Assembly (NCBI RefSeq): GCF_026914265.1
Contig: NC_069126.1
Span: 72,396,219 to 72,460,218 of the forward strand
DNA from: Mya arenaria
Taxonomy: Eukaryota > Mollusca > Bivalvia > Myida > Myidae
Direction: 5' to 3'
Length of the DNA: 64,000 nucleotides
The position numbers were made by a program, and so were the translations under genes. How positions within the stretch are numbered: the first letter of the stretch is position 1; every line of letters starts with the position of its first letter. Under the pieces are notes generated by a model. It saw only the letters and a program-made list of their open reading frames with translations. It was not told where the DNA came from and did no database searches. Shown here piece by piece: positions 12,516 to 24,183 of this stretch.

Positions 12516-12907
12516 CTAAAATATATATTTTTTCACATTTAAATTGATGGCCTAGAAGGAAATATATAAGTAATATAAAAAGATCTGATGGGTATCGTTT
12601 CATTCCGTTTCAGAATATTATCCATGTTTTGAATATTTATTTATACACTCAAAGTTTACAAGTATATATATATATATATATATACAAGCATAACAGGCAT
12701 GAAAAAAGCTTAGGTAAAATGTAAAAGTCACTTTTATTGATGCAGACTGACATTCTAAAAAATGATAACTCAATATCCAGCATGTTAATTAAAATAAATC
12801 AATAGAATTTAACATATTATATTTTAATTTTAAGACTAGAAAATATTGAAGCATGACATAAGATAGCTAAAACTATAGTGCATAGAAATTTATTAACCAA
12901 AGCACAC

Positions 12908-13970
12908 CTTCAACTGTAATGTTTTCACTACATGTAACTTTAGAGTCATAACACTGCTTTCTATATGTATTGCTCCCTCTGATGTCTAGCACTTTCAACA
13001 TGACTTTCATACTCATCAAGAAGTGTCATTTTATCATCTTCAGAAAGGGCACCACTTTGTGAAATATTACAAGAAAAGGTTTGGCATCTAAAACACAAGT
13101 CTGTTTTTGGTTTAGCTAAGACTATATGTGGGCACAACTCATGTCATACTCTGGTAAAAGTACTAAGACTTATACTTCTAGCACCATCTATTTTTTCATA
13201 TTCAACATGAATGTCTGCTTGTGACTTATCATATGGCAACAACAACACTTTACTATTGCGGTGGTTTGGAAGTCTTCCGGGAACGGGCATTGCATTGTCA
13301 GATGCATAGCAGATGAGGAATTTTCTTATGTTTTCTCTTTCCTCAAATGTGATTGCATTATGAGGTAGTCTTTTGGTATTACCATGAGTCCTAGCAATCA
13401 ATCCATCACTGTCAAGAGAGCGACCAATTCTTTTTAGTTTCTCCTTTCCGATGTTGTATGCGAAACAGAATACCTCACGGCAAACTTCAACTCCCTCAAT
13501 ATAAAACTTCTGACTGGGCCTAACCCTCTCCTGCCGTTTATGTTTACTACTGTCAGTTTGTTGGCCATTTTTTTCTGTGGCACAACATGGCTGATTTAAT
13601 AACAAGATCAAGTTCATCTGTCTGAATACCAGCTGAATACATACGTAAGTCAGTTATATCATTACTTGTTACTACATTATTATAAGTCAGTTATATCATT
13701 ACCATCGACAACTTGACTGCATGGTTTGCCATAGAGTTTTTTACACTTGCAGGTCTGAGCAAAGAAATCATCAGTTTTCTTTCTCTGTCTTAAATCCTCT
13801 GCAGAAGGTTCTAAATCATGGTCAAAACTTTCACACTGAATAGTCTCTGAATTACATATATCATCATCTGATTCATCACTGACAGAATTACTTTCATGGA
13901 TAGAATCATTTTCTGAATCAGACTGACTAAATTCAACAGTATCTCACTTGCACCAGAACTCTCTGGACAC
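12908..13970 (-). pseudogene. Decayed transposase-like gene, long N-terminal exon
   Basis: In minus-strand order it encodes an acidic serine-rich stretch (SQSDSENDSIHESN), a cysteine motif (TCKCKKLYGKPCS), then GVEVCREVFCFAYNIGKEKL, RTHGNTKRLPHNAITFEE, AMPVPGRLPNHR and LAKPKTDLCFRCQTF, followed by an alpha-helical ESHVESARHQREQY segment. Breaks: a small tandem duplication of TAAGTCAGTTATATCATTAC (13646 and 13683) adds 37 bases and two stops; there is a frameshift near 13560; a TGA near 13142 stands where the family has tryptophan; and there is a frameshift near 12960. The donor GAAG|GTGTGC joins the next exon in phase. The 5' end is cut by the insertion at 13971. Confidence 0.75.
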
Positions 13971-14605
13971 TAGTCATTCTAAAATGCCATCCAGGCTCTT
14001 TTTTTTAATGATGGTTAGCCTGGACGTCATTCATAACAAAATTCAAAAACATGTAAAAACTGTCTATGAAATGAAATGTTCTTCATTTGTATTCTGTGGC
14101 TTAAGACTGCCAATAAATACCTTAATTCTTATCAATAACCATATCCATTTTGCAAATTCACAAGCTATTTCTTCAAAAAAGTAATTTAAATACCTATTTC
14201 AGTTGACAGGAGCTTTCTTACTGCCAAAAAGAAAAAAGGTTACACACAACTATACTTTAAGGTTTCAATCTGAAGTAGTATTTTTAGTATGGATTACCTT
14301 CCCCTAACACTATCATTATCAGTTACCACACTTTTGTACTTAATGAATTTGAAAAACATTTATCGTCACATACAGGATTCAAGATTTATTTACAAACTAT
14401 TCTATGGGCAATGTGGACAATGCATACTATTATACACATGTATTTAACATAAGACTAAATATTAAAAAAAACCATGTATATCAACAGCATTGTTACACTA
14501 AGTGAATCAAAATGTTTTATTGTGTAACCTATTAATCAAAATTCGACTTCAACAAGACAATCCAAGTTTACAATAATCAGAGATTTTGCTGACTTATCAA
14601 TTTAT

Positions 14606-14668
<63 letters not shown>

Positions 14669-16257
14669 TCGCTAGAACAGATGTTTCATGATGATATTTT
14701 TATTAACAAATACCTTATACCTCACATCAGAGAACCTATTCAAAACTCAACTAAAGGGAATCTTCAGGAAATAACTATTTTTAAAGGAATTGATAGAAAA
14801 ACATAATTACAGAACATTGTTGTTTGCTTTTTTTTCCGACTAGAGTGCGTTTTATCGTCAAGCTTAAAGCTTATAGGAAAACAACTCGAACTATATTGGT
14901 AAACAGAAGTAATGCTTATGTGTTTAAGGGGTTAAAACATGACAAAGCCGGGACTCTGTGTGAGAATTGGCCTTCATGCTCTTATAGAATATGCCTCGGG
15001 TTGTTATGGGACACTTGTGCAATCTTCGCCAACTTTACATTTAAAATGTCATCTTATAGAAAGTCATATGCCCAGTTTGTGACGTGAACGCGCCAGCGGT
15101 TCAAAGAGACGCTATAAAATTTAACAAAGCTTATAAAGGCAAACCAGTAATTTTACCCAGTATTCTAATTTCTGTCATACAAAGTAAAAGCACACATATA
15201 GTATTTATAATGTATAGTCGTTTTTAGACGGGAGGCTAGGTGCGTGTGGGAAAGGGGAAAGAAATGTAGAAATGCTTTTATGTCAAAAGATGGCAATCAA
15301 AAACCTCCAAATAATTGCAGAATTTCAAACCGTCATGGCAGGTTTTTGTCAACATACATACAAATGGTCGTTCACTGGGGAACACCAGAAAACTTACTCG
15401 CCTACTGGTAGGAAAAAGGTAGGGAGGAGAGAGCTCGTACAATCACCAGTTGGTACCTGAGGTTGCTCTTACCACAAGTTTGTGACAAGTAGTACTTGAA
15501 AAAGTTTTTTTTGTTGTGTGTCAGAATCTGGATGCTTTAAAGAAACCAAACAAAGGATATTAAGCATACAAAAGTTCAAAGACATCCAAGTGAGCGCAAA
15601 TGAGGGGTAAATTACAAGAATAGAAAATAATGATACGAACTGAAAAAAATGCCATGCATGCAAATGAAAATTCTTCCCATACTTTGTATGATAACATTCC
15701 ACAAACTTAATGATATTGCTATTTGATTCATTTTGCAAAAACTAAATGTCTTTATTCCAATATACTAACAAAAGTAATAAATGTTTGTAAACACTTCATT
15801 CTTAATTTATTTTGAATAATTTACAGGTTTACAATAAGTTGCCTTAACAAAACTACTGCCAATGACACTACAGCTCGTACTGAGCTGTACTAAAGTAACT
15901 AATAGTCATGTGTAACCTTAAGCAGAGAAAAGAAAATGCATTTGGATATTCTCGGCTACATTCGTTAACAAAAACAATGGTGTTTGGTGAATTTTGATGG
16001 TGTTTGAAAATGTATGTTGTTTTAACAATTCGGAACGTGATTATTTTATAATATATATTGCAATTGATGTAAAAAGGATTACTTTTAACAGGTACAGTGT
16101 TCTTTTTTTGTTTAAATAGACTAAATTGGAAAATTCTTAATAAATGTGCGACCAAATTCTGATCGGCATTTTGAACATGTTTTTGAATTTTGTTATGAAT
16201 GACGTCCAGGCTAACCATCATTAAAAAAAAAGCCTGGACGGCATTTTAGAATGACTA
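13971..16257. mobile_element. Long-TIR DNA transposon with 9-bp target duplication
   Basis: The left end TAGTCATTCTAAAATGCC and right end GGCATTTTAGAATGACTA are inverse. The inverted similarity runs about 85 bases inward, through AGCCTGGACGTCATTC. The perfect 9-bp direct repeat TCTGGACAC flanks it (13962-13970 and 16258-16266). Long terminal inverted repeats with a 9-bp duplication fit Mutator-like elements best; this is inference, as no transposase frame is present. It interrupts the transposase-like gene between its first codons and the rest. Confidence 0.85.
14609..14666. repeat. (TA)n microsatellite
   Basis: An uninterrupted TA run of almost 60 bases inside the 13971-16257 element. Confidence 0.95.
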
Positions 16258-16373
16258 TCTGGACACAAAACTTCATGAAAATAAAGTCTATCAACTTCTA
16301 ATAATTCTTTACGAAATAAATGGTCTTGGCTTTATTCGCAGGGGATGGTGCTTGCTTGACTCAACTGAGACAT
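16258..16373 (-). pseudogene. Decayed transposase-like gene, 5' end displaced by insertion
   Basis: Removing the 13971-16257 element and one copy of its 9-bp duplication joins this segment to 13961 and below. The minus strand gives ATG at 16373 (MSQLSQASTIPCE), then after a frame change DHLFRKELLEVDRLYFHEV and CPESSGASE running up to the junction. After the junction a second frame change leads into the acidic stretch of the next segment. Whether the ATG at 16373 is the true start is uncertain. Confidence 0.5.
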
Positions 16374-17134
16374 TTTCATAAAATGTTCAAGTGTTTTTCA
16401 AATTTTCCGCCATAATATCTATTGCTATTAGTAAACCGTATGTTGTTACGGAAAAATACTTCCGGGTCAAACTGTCAAAAGGTTATTTAAAATAAACATC
16501 AAATGACAATTTAAATAAAGGATGACAACATAGATAAATGCATACATTACCTTCCAAATAATTGTTTCCGTGTAATTAATCCGAAAATCATTCTAATGCC
16601 GTGTGGATAAACCGGCAAAACCGTCATATCTTCGGTACGGATTTTGACATGTTTTCATCAAAATGGCGGAGAGCGACACCTTTAGATCAAGGGCGATTAA
16701 TCATGATTTAAGGTCAGGCAGCATGAATATTATCGACAATAATCAACTGATAGCAGAGTGATGTGCCTTTATATAGTTTATACACTTCGATTTTGTAAAT
16801 ACTTTGCAAAATAATGCCAAATTAGTTAATTGACAAAACAATAATTACTCAGAAAACGTGTTGATTTTTTAATCTCGCTTTATCTCGGTACCGTGATGAC
16901 CTCAACAGGACTCATTTTCGCTGACGACGTCACATATCATAAATTAACTCTTTTTAAAATGTTGATTTATATTTACCGGGACCTGCTGAGACAAAACAAT
17001 ATTAACAAAATGAACAATTTTCATGTATATTGTTATGCGATGAATTGCGATCCGAAGATATCCAAAGGTGTTGCGTTCATTGGCTGATAAGCCAAAAGGC
17101 AGTTCATTGAAGGAATGGAAGTTGAGGTGTACAT
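16374..17134. other. Possible promoter region of the relic; otherwise nothing clear
   Basis: A plus-strand AAAATGGCGGAGAGCGACA at 16661-16679 opens a frame of about 22 codons (MAESDTFRSRAINHDL) with a weak GT after it. It could be a first exon pointing away from the minus-strand relic, but no downstream partner exon is visible, so I do not call a gene. Confidence 0.3.
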
Positions 17135-17585
17135 GCAGGTCTTTTTCACCTTCTTTGCTAGGGGCCGAAATTAGGCTACTTCACAATTGGGAAAAATGGT
17201 ATACATATATATTTTCCCGATTTACAGATATTTTTTTCACAATTCCCAGATATTTTTCCCAAAAAGGAAGATCTTACTTCAAGAATTAACAATAAAAATT
17301 GATCCTGTTTTGTTTGAGCAAATTATTTTTTTTCAGCTGAATTGGACTCACTTGTAAGATATAAGCCTATTTTTTTGTAACACGAGTTCCAAGTTTCATA
17401 TGGATACCTTGACCAGTGTTTAAAAGGTGTCTTCAATCCTCATATGTAGAATTTCCCATTTTTGAGACATTTACACATTTTAATTTCCCTTTTTGCAGAA
17501 TTTCACGCGTTTAAATTTCCCAAATGAAAAGGCTAGGCCTCTTCACAAATTTTGGTGAAAAAGCCCTGACATGTAAATATATATA
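17135..17585. repeat. Dispersed repeat, copy 1 (inverted copy near 22400)
   Basis: The segment with CTTTTTCACCTTCTTTGC, AGGCTACTTCACAATTG and CAGATATTTTT recurs in inverse orientation at 22388-22508. Both copies directly abut the same minisatellite. The interior repeats TTTCCC-type motifs. Confidence 0.6.
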
Positions 17586-17589
17586 TATA

Positions 17590-17812
17590 TATTAACGTGT
17601 TAGACCTACATATTGGGTCAAGAATATAATGATGTTCATTAATTGATTCCAGTATATTTATATAATAGTTTTGATACACCTACATATTGGGTCGAGTATA
17701 TAATGGTTTTCATACACCTACATATTGGGTCGAGTATATAATGGTTTTCATACACCTACATATTGGGTCGAGTATATAATGGTTTTCATACACCTACATT
17801 TTAGGTCAACGC
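17590..17812. repeat. Minisatellite block D
   Basis: About five copies. The last three are nearly perfect 38-base units (CACCTACATATTGGGTCG plus AGTATATAATGGTTTTCAT). The unit is the same as in blocks A-C, though they lie nearly 9 kb away. Confidence 0.85.
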
Positions 17813-18269
17813 AAAAATATCTTTACAGGACATTGCGACTGGTGTCACAACAATGTTTTTCCTGTCGCTTTGTTTCAATCAGTATTTAATAACATCAGCC
17901 TAAATCATAATTTTAAGCCTCTTATTTAGATAAGTTTTGTAGTTTCCCACTAAAACATGTTTAGATTTTCTCAATTAGATGTGTCATTCTGTATAAAATA
18001 AAAAAAGGAAACTAAACATTAGGACAAGAAAATTAATATTTCAGATCTTTTAAGTCATCATTTTTTGTCCTCTGCCGGTTTGGCAATCCATGGAGCAGCT
18101 AGTTCTCTCTCTTTTAATTTATCTTAAGATTAAAGATACAGAATGGTTATAAAATATAACAAATAGTACAATTGTAATTCAAGCCAAAATCAGACATGAT
18201 ATTAATGCAAAAATGAAAGGAGAGTTCTAGTTATTGACAATATATATTCAACAGCGTGGAAAGAGTGTC
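17813..18269. other. AT-rich spacer, nothing recognised
   Basis: Short frames only, with no convincing splice pairs or repeat ends. Confidence 0.4.
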
Positions 18270-18448
18270 AGCACAGTTTATTATTCCCCGCCGAATCGAA
18301 GATTTCCGGAGGGGGATATTGTTTTGGCGTTGTCCGTCCGTCATTCCATCCGTCCGTCTGGTACCATATCTAAGTAGGCATTGATCAGAAAATGTTCAAA
18401 CTTTGTCAGAATGTTCCCCTTGATCGTATCTCGACCTATGTTAAAAGT

Positions 18449-18484
18449 GGGTCACATGGGGTCAAAAACTAGGTCACTAGGTCA
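18449..18484 (+). promoter_or_regulatory. Cluster of AGGTCA-type half-sites (DR4 plus DR2 geometry)
   Basis: Reads GGGTCA, 4-base spacer CATG, GGGTCA, 6-base spacer, AGGTCA, 2-base spacer CT, AGGTCA. These are exact direct repeats of the nuclear-receptor half-site RGGTCA with DR4 and DR2 spacing. Similar AGGTCACTAGGTCA pairs recur at about 18615, 18759, 18903 and 20183. The geometry is seen directly; any receptor binding is inference. Confidence 0.4.
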
Positions 18485-18972
18485 AATCTTAGAAAAATCT
18501 TTTGAACATACTAGAGGCATTATACATGATCAAATATTCATGAAACTTTATCAGAATGTTTTCCTTGCTGAACTCTTGGTCGTAAATAAAACTGGGTCAC
18601 ATATGATCGAAAATTAGGTCACTAGGTCAAATCTTAGAAAAATCTTGCCAGAACCATGTCATGGTAATGATTGGCCAAGTTATGTTCAAAATTAGTCATG
18701 ATGTACCCCTTGAAGAAATATGGACCACACAAAAAAGTGGGTCACAGGGGGTCAAAAATAAGGTCACTAGGTCAAATCTTAGAAAAATTTCAAACACATT
18801 AGATGCGATATGTATGGTCTTATATTCATTAAACTTGATCAGAATGTTTTCCTTGATGAAGTCTTCGACATATTTTAAACCAGGTCACATATGATAAGAA
18901 ATAAGGTCACTAGGTCAAATCTTTCAAAAATCATTTCCGAAACTATTTTATGGTGGTGATTGGTCTGATTAA

Positions 18973-20102
18973 CCCTTTAGCGCATGTATACGAGATAGGC
19001 CGACATAGCTCAGTAGCAGATGTAAACGCATCTGACCGACCCTATACACTACTAGATGTATACGCATCTCCCGCATATTTCAATAGGGTCATTTCAATAC
19101 TTCAATTTTGCATCTTTCTTTTTGTAAACAATATCCCCGATGTTTATAAAGCTAAAGCTTAACCTTTTGTGTATTGATTTTCCCTCGAAAATGTCGTCTG
19201 CTAAAACTTGAAGGTTATTATTTATACTGCCAATCACAGGCGTGAGATCCCACTGTGACGTAATAAATCCTCGAGGAGTAGCAGTACTGTACAGTATGGA
19301 ATTTCCCGAAAAAAATTGATGCATAAATCATTGAATATATTATGTCAGTTGAATTAACCATTAAAATCAAAAAAGATTATAATTATTTGAAGATAATATT
19401 TTGTGTTACAAACAATAGAAACAATAAGTAGCCGAGACAATGATGAGTAAATTTTCTGCTGAGCTAATCGATGGTCAGCATGGTTCCGGTCGTAAAATAG
19501 GTCAAGTAAACACATTTGTGCAAGCGTTTCATGATCTAGATCTTTTTATTCATTACTTTGAAAACATTTTTCGGCTTTCTTTTTGTAAAGAATTTTATGA
19601 GGGGGTAATAAAGTTAAACAGACACTCTGGACTGGATCTCTCAGCTGGATGACACCGGATATTCCTGCCACATTTCTGTGTATTATACACAAGAACATCA
19701 ATTGTCGGCTTTTTAATCCATATGGGGTTTTTTTATGACAGGGGTAATAAAATTTAGATCGATCCCAGCATTTTATTACCCTTTGATTTAATGCAATTAT
19801 GACATTTCAAAGAAAGTTTACAATTCCATCTTGGAAATGCATTCACAGATAAAATAAAATAATTTATATTTCATTATTGACACCATTTATTAGATAATTT
19901 AATTATCTATAAAAATGTATTCACATAAAAAATATTTGGAAACAATTATTTGGAGTTATATTGATTTTAAGGTCATACTGCTGTATTCATTTTCTCATTT
20001 TCAAATATCCTGAAAAGCACATATGCAGATAAGGACTGCTTATCAGTAAGTTGGCTATTGACTGGGAGGTGTAATCTGGCCACTTGTCTATGTGCTAAAG
20101 GG
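18973..20102. mobile_element. piggyBac-like non-autonomous element
   Basis: The left end CCCTTTAGCGCATGT and right end ATGTGCTAAAGGG are inverse, and TTAA flanks both (18969-18972 and 20103-20106). TTAA duplication with CCC-starting ends is diagnostic of piggyBac-type transposition. It has no transposase frame. Deleting it restores the tandem array around it. Confidence 0.8.
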
Positions 20103-20650
20103 TTAAGTTCAAACATGGTCAGAATGTTCTCTTGGGTTAAATTTTGACTGCGTTTAAAAGTGGGTCATTTGGGTCAAAAACTAGGTCACTAGGTCATATC
20201 TTACAGAAATCTTGGGAACACTCTAGAGGCAATACATCTGCTCTAATTTCCATGAAACTTAATCAAAATGCCTCAATGAAATCTTGGAAAAGTTTGAAAC
20301 TAGTAGGTCATGTGAGGTCAAAAATGAGGTCACTGAGTCAAATCTTAAAAAACCTTGTGGACACTCTAGAGGCTATATTTTTTGCAATATATCTGGACCA
20401 ATCTTCATGAAACTTGATCAGAATGTTTGCCTTGATGAAATCTTAGGTTAGTTTGAAACTGGGTAACATGGAGTCATAAACTAGGTTTCTTGGTCAATTC
20501 TAAATGTTACATTATATACAAAAAAAAAATTTCCATACAGTTGCAATCAAACTCAAACTCATATATGTATTTCATCAACAACTGATTTTCATTCCTTGAA
20601 TTAGCCTAATCAGGCGGGGGATATCAATTCAACGAATTTGCTTGTTCATT

Positions 20651-21575
20651 ATCATATTTTAATTAGGCCAAGATAAAAATATATGTGTTTCCGGTAACCC
20701 GACCGATCCTATTTTTTCCTTTCCAAACCTTATCTTAGGCATAAACTTAAGGTTAAAATTCAAAAAGTAGATATCTATTTGTTATTTTTGTTGATTCTCT
20801 GTCTCTGGTCCCAGATCCTATGCGATCCTGAGAGTAAACTTTCATTCTTGATATGTATTACCGAAATGCTTTGGCAACAGGAAAACAAAATGGTAGTGTC
20901 AATAATGCATGCATAATTTTAATGACTGAGATCTTTTCAGAACAGCATTGAACTTAAAAGTTTGGCAAACATTTCACCTTCATATCTTCTAATTTGCAAA
21001 CGCTTGTTATCGGTCCAAACGGTTGATCACAGGAGACACATTTTGCTGTCTTTATAATGAAACTATTTTGGATATAGTTCGCGGTGTAATTTAGCCATGT
21101 CCGAAATAAAACTTACTTTTTTCATATGATTAGGCTTCGCGTATAATGCAGGCTTCTTTTGATTAGGCTTTGCATATATTTTGCTGGCTAACTGCCAGGT
21201 TTGAATACCAATTTCATTAATCGTTCCATTAATTTATACCATGATTGCCAGAAACCACTCTGCCGAAAACACAAATGAATTTTGTAATATCCTTACATTT
21301 CCGTAAAAGTCTGTCTATTATTTAGTATAAGAGTAGGTGCGAAAATCGGAACCTTGCATGTATTTTCAGTAATACACGGATTAACACACTGAATAATCAT
21401 GATATACATGTAGTAGTTAAAAATAACTCATAACATTTATTGAAAACAAACAAATAGAAGATGAAAGTAAATTTTCCAAAAAAAACCTAAAAGGTTCTGA
21501 CCTTTTTTTCACCGGACACTGTAACCAACCAAAACAGATTTAGTTTCGACTGTCCAATATTCTCATTGACTGCAG
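20651..21575. other. No gene recognised
   Basis: AT-rich sequence with dense stops on both strands and no repeat boundaries that I can define. Confidence 0.4.
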
Positions 21576-21672
21576 TATACAATGTGAGACCTTCATATTG
21601 GGTCCAGTATGTAATCTTGTTCATAGACCTACATATTGGGTCTGGTATATATACCATAATCATGTTCATAAT
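21576..21672. repeat. Minisatellite block E
   Basis: Two diverged units (CTTCATATTGGGTCCAG and CCTACATATTGGGTCTGG) of the same 38-base family. Confidence 0.7.
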
Positions 21673-22387
21673 CTGATTAAGGCAACTGAAGGTGACAATA
21701 AAATCACCTGTTAACGTTTTTAAATTTATTATTTGCTCTTTCCACATTAATCATTTCAGCTGCAGTACTTCTGGTCCTTATAGCTTTATTGTCGCCAAAT
21801 ATTTCATCATAGCATGTCGTATGGCTTTCAGGATTACAGCAGATTCTGTTTGACTGCAAACAGAAGACAAAAATGAAGAAAAGCAACAAATCTTTAGATA
21901 TGTGTCAAATATTATTTTATTACATAAGAATGTGGAGTGAAAACATATATTTGCAATGGCCTTATGAATGTTTTATACTAACCAATCAACTAAGTTGCGA
22001 AAATATTTGACAAACTGATTATTTGCTTCAAAGCGTGACTATTTCAGCTAATTTTTAAAAGAAACGTATTCTTCTTCAATAAATAAAAATATTTCCAAGG
22101 ACATCAAATATTTTCTGTACCGTATATCGCATTCCAACACTGAATATTGAACATCTCTCATAAATAGCACTCTGTTTTCGGCGATCCTCACATAACGTCA
22201 TCAAAGGGCAGATATTTTCAAACACGGTATAATTTAAAGGGTGAAAGTTGACAATTTCCGGCGTAATATAAACAGACGCATTGGAACAGAACTATTGAAG
22301 ATAGCCCAAAATTATACGGAATGCTTCTTATGTTACCATAAAAGGAAACAAACACAATTTGCACAAACAGGCTATATTTAAATATTG
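21673..22387. other. No gene recognised
   Basis: Short overlapping minus-strand frames only, without family motifs or a convincing exon structure. Confidence 0.35.
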
Positions 22388-22508
22388 TAATTTTGTTTAG
22401 CTAGAACTTTTGGGAACAAATATCTAGAAAATGGGGGAAATTTGCCATTTTCCACAATTGTGAAGTAGCCGAAATACAGCCCTTTACAAAGAAGGTGAAG
22501 ATGCCCTG
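22388..22508. repeat. Dispersed repeat, copy 2 (inverse of 17135-17250)
   Basis: The minus strand gives CACCTTCTTTGTAAAGGGC, CGGCTACTTCACAATTGTGG and CTAGATATTTGTTCCC, matching 17140-17240 in the opposite orientation. Confidence 0.6.
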
Positions 22509-22712
22509 CCAACATATATATTGGGTCCAGTATATAATGGTGCTCATTAACCTTCCTATTGGGTCTAGTATATAACGGTGTTAATACATCTACATATTGG
22601 GAGAAGTACATAATGGTGTTCATTAACCTTTCGGCTCTAGTTTATAATCATGTTCACACCTACATATTTGGTGCAGTAAATGTTCATTCACCTACATGTA
22701 CATATTGGGTCC
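22509..22712. repeat. Minisatellite block F
   Basis: Five diverged units of the TATTGGGTCCAGTATATAAT family, directly adjoining the inverse dispersed repeat. Confidence 0.75.
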
Positions 22713-23677
22713 AATCATGCTTTTAATTATTATCAGATAAGCGTTCAAAATATTTGGTTTAAATTGTATTAATATATATTGTGTTTTGGGTCAGTACCTA
22801 AAAATAGATAGGTATATTTTTCATAATGAGCATACTAGATGGAATATGTGTATATTTATAATAAGTTCAATCTTTTAACTTATCTTGATACAAAATTCAA
22901 TTTTTAGAACAAATATTTGGTACCGTCAAATTTCAAGCTATAGGTTTTATGGCTTTCACTGGTTGTATTGGCAATCTTAGCAGGTAGACCCCTTAGAATT
23001 ATTTTTATCTTGAATATTAAATGGTTTCTTTTACCCTTTCAATTCTGTTATGATACCTTTCTAAACATATTTTGTAGACTTAAATTCTAATTCTATTATA
23101 ACCAAACTACTTTTACTTGGGACCTTGTTTCTGTCAAACTGGTAAAAAGGTAGAAATATTTGGAATCCTCTTTCTACTATCTTTATTTTTAACTCCAAAC
23201 TCTTTGAGAGTCCTCATAATTTGAACTCACAGGTTTTTAATAAAGGATTTTCGAAGCATTTGATATCTAAATTCAAGACCTGTATTCATCTATGTCACAT
23301 CCCTAACCCAGGATTCATCACGAAATTAGTAATTGTTGGGTCAGTTGTGTTTAGGCATTTTGTCATTTTCCTAAAGGAAGTGTTGGGTCATATATATAAA
23401 AAATTAACGTGTTGGAACAAATGACCAAGTAATATGGTTACTGTTCAAAATATGTCTTCATCCGTTTCACCCGTGGTGGGCTAAGGGCATTTGTTACAGA
23501 TTTCCATCTTTCTTGTCCTGGGCCTCTTTGCCTAGCTCCATGAAAGCTGTATCTTGTGCTATTCTGCATCAAGCTTTAGTCATATCAAGCAATAAGTAAC
23601 TTTTTAAGTAGCTTAATTGTAACTGTATTTAATCAGGTGTTTATGAACTTTGCTATTTTGGTGTGTTTCTTTAACAG
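22713..23677. other. No gene; possible LINE C-terminal scrap on the minus strand
   Basis: Mostly AT-rich. On the minus strand 23545-23465 a short reading AQDKKDGNL / QERWKSVTNAL recalls the A.DR..W....L pattern near the end of LINE ORF2 proteins, but it is too short and broken to call. Confidence 0.25.
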
Positions 23678-23752
23678 AATGGATATGGTCATACCGGCAG
23701 GCAAGTCAAGGAAAAATGTTGATGCATATATCCTTCTACCACCAGACGCCTA
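23678..23752 (+). pseudogene. GHD-family gene relic, first visible exon
   Basis: After the acceptor TTTCTTTAACAG one frame reads NGYGHTGRQVKEKC and a second reads MDMVIPAGKSRKN before stops. This is most likely a broken exon of the relic whose clearer exons lie at 23848, 24861 and 25736. The assignment rests on position only. Confidence 0.25.
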
Positions 23753-23847
23753 AACTGTTACTGATTTGTAGATTGATTTCAGGGCCCAAATTTTCCAAGA
23801 GTAGTTGAAATTTGTTATCATTCCCTCGTTGTTTGTTTTTGTTTCAG

Positions 23848-23961
23848 ATTCTGGACATGACATATAACTTGACTGAAATGTTGGCTACACATTTGGGTCA
23901 TGATCCCAGAACTCATAAAGAAAATTAAAGGTTGACCCCCTCCACAAGAGAATTATCCCTG
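23848..23961 (+). pseudogene. GHD-family gene relic, exon with HLGHD..H
   Basis: Acceptor GTTTTTGTTTCAG, donor CCCTG|GTAAGC, 38 codons in phase 0. It reads LTEMLATHLGHDPRTHKEN, a stop, then RLTPSTRELSL. This matches, from memory, a segment L..L..HLGHD...HR.YYRL..ST.E.AK found in many mollusc and cnidarian proteins of unknown function that are often linked to mobile elements. A stop stands where tyrosine is expected, so the copy is dead or degraded. Confidence 0.5.
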
Positions 23962-24183
23962 GTAAGCTGATTTGTACAATTTCTTTGACTGTTAAACAAC
24001 AACTGCATATATTTAGTCAGTTAATACTCTTATTCATTCACAACTTAATTGTTATTTTATGAATTAGGTTGTTCATTGCTTAGTTCATGATTTCATACAC
24101 CGCCTTTAAATGTGTTTATAGGTAGGACATAAAAGGGACTTTGTTAACGAAATGATAATGTTTTTTTTTCTCATTGTCACAAA

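Larger units (their letters stand above)
18270..20650. mobile_element. Bivalve-style composite repeat with internal tandem units
   Basis: It begins with ATTCCCCGCCGAATCG and GGGGGATATTGTTTTGGC plus a GTCCGTCC run, and ends with AATCAGGCGGGGGATATCAA and TTCAACGAATTTGC. In between are tandem units of about 145 bases (GTCAGAATGTT ... GGGTCACATGGGGTCAAAAA ... AGGTCACTAGGTCAAATC). The layout resembles a high-copy repeat type seen in bivalve genomes (from memory). The unit array is split by the TTAA-flanked insertion at 18973-20102. Confidence 0.65.

Noticed and set aside
16661..16740. AAAATGGCGGAGAGC frame (MAESDTFRSRAINHDL) as a first exon
   Set aside because: The start context is attractive, but there is no convincing donor and no downstream exon in the same direction.
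8990..16950. Similar words GGATTCATTTTG..ATGACGTCAC (near 8998) and GGACTCATTTTC..ACGACGTCAC (near 16908) as ends of one transposon holding the transposase-like gene
   Set aside because: The match is direct, not inverted, short and imperfect, and no target duplication was found.
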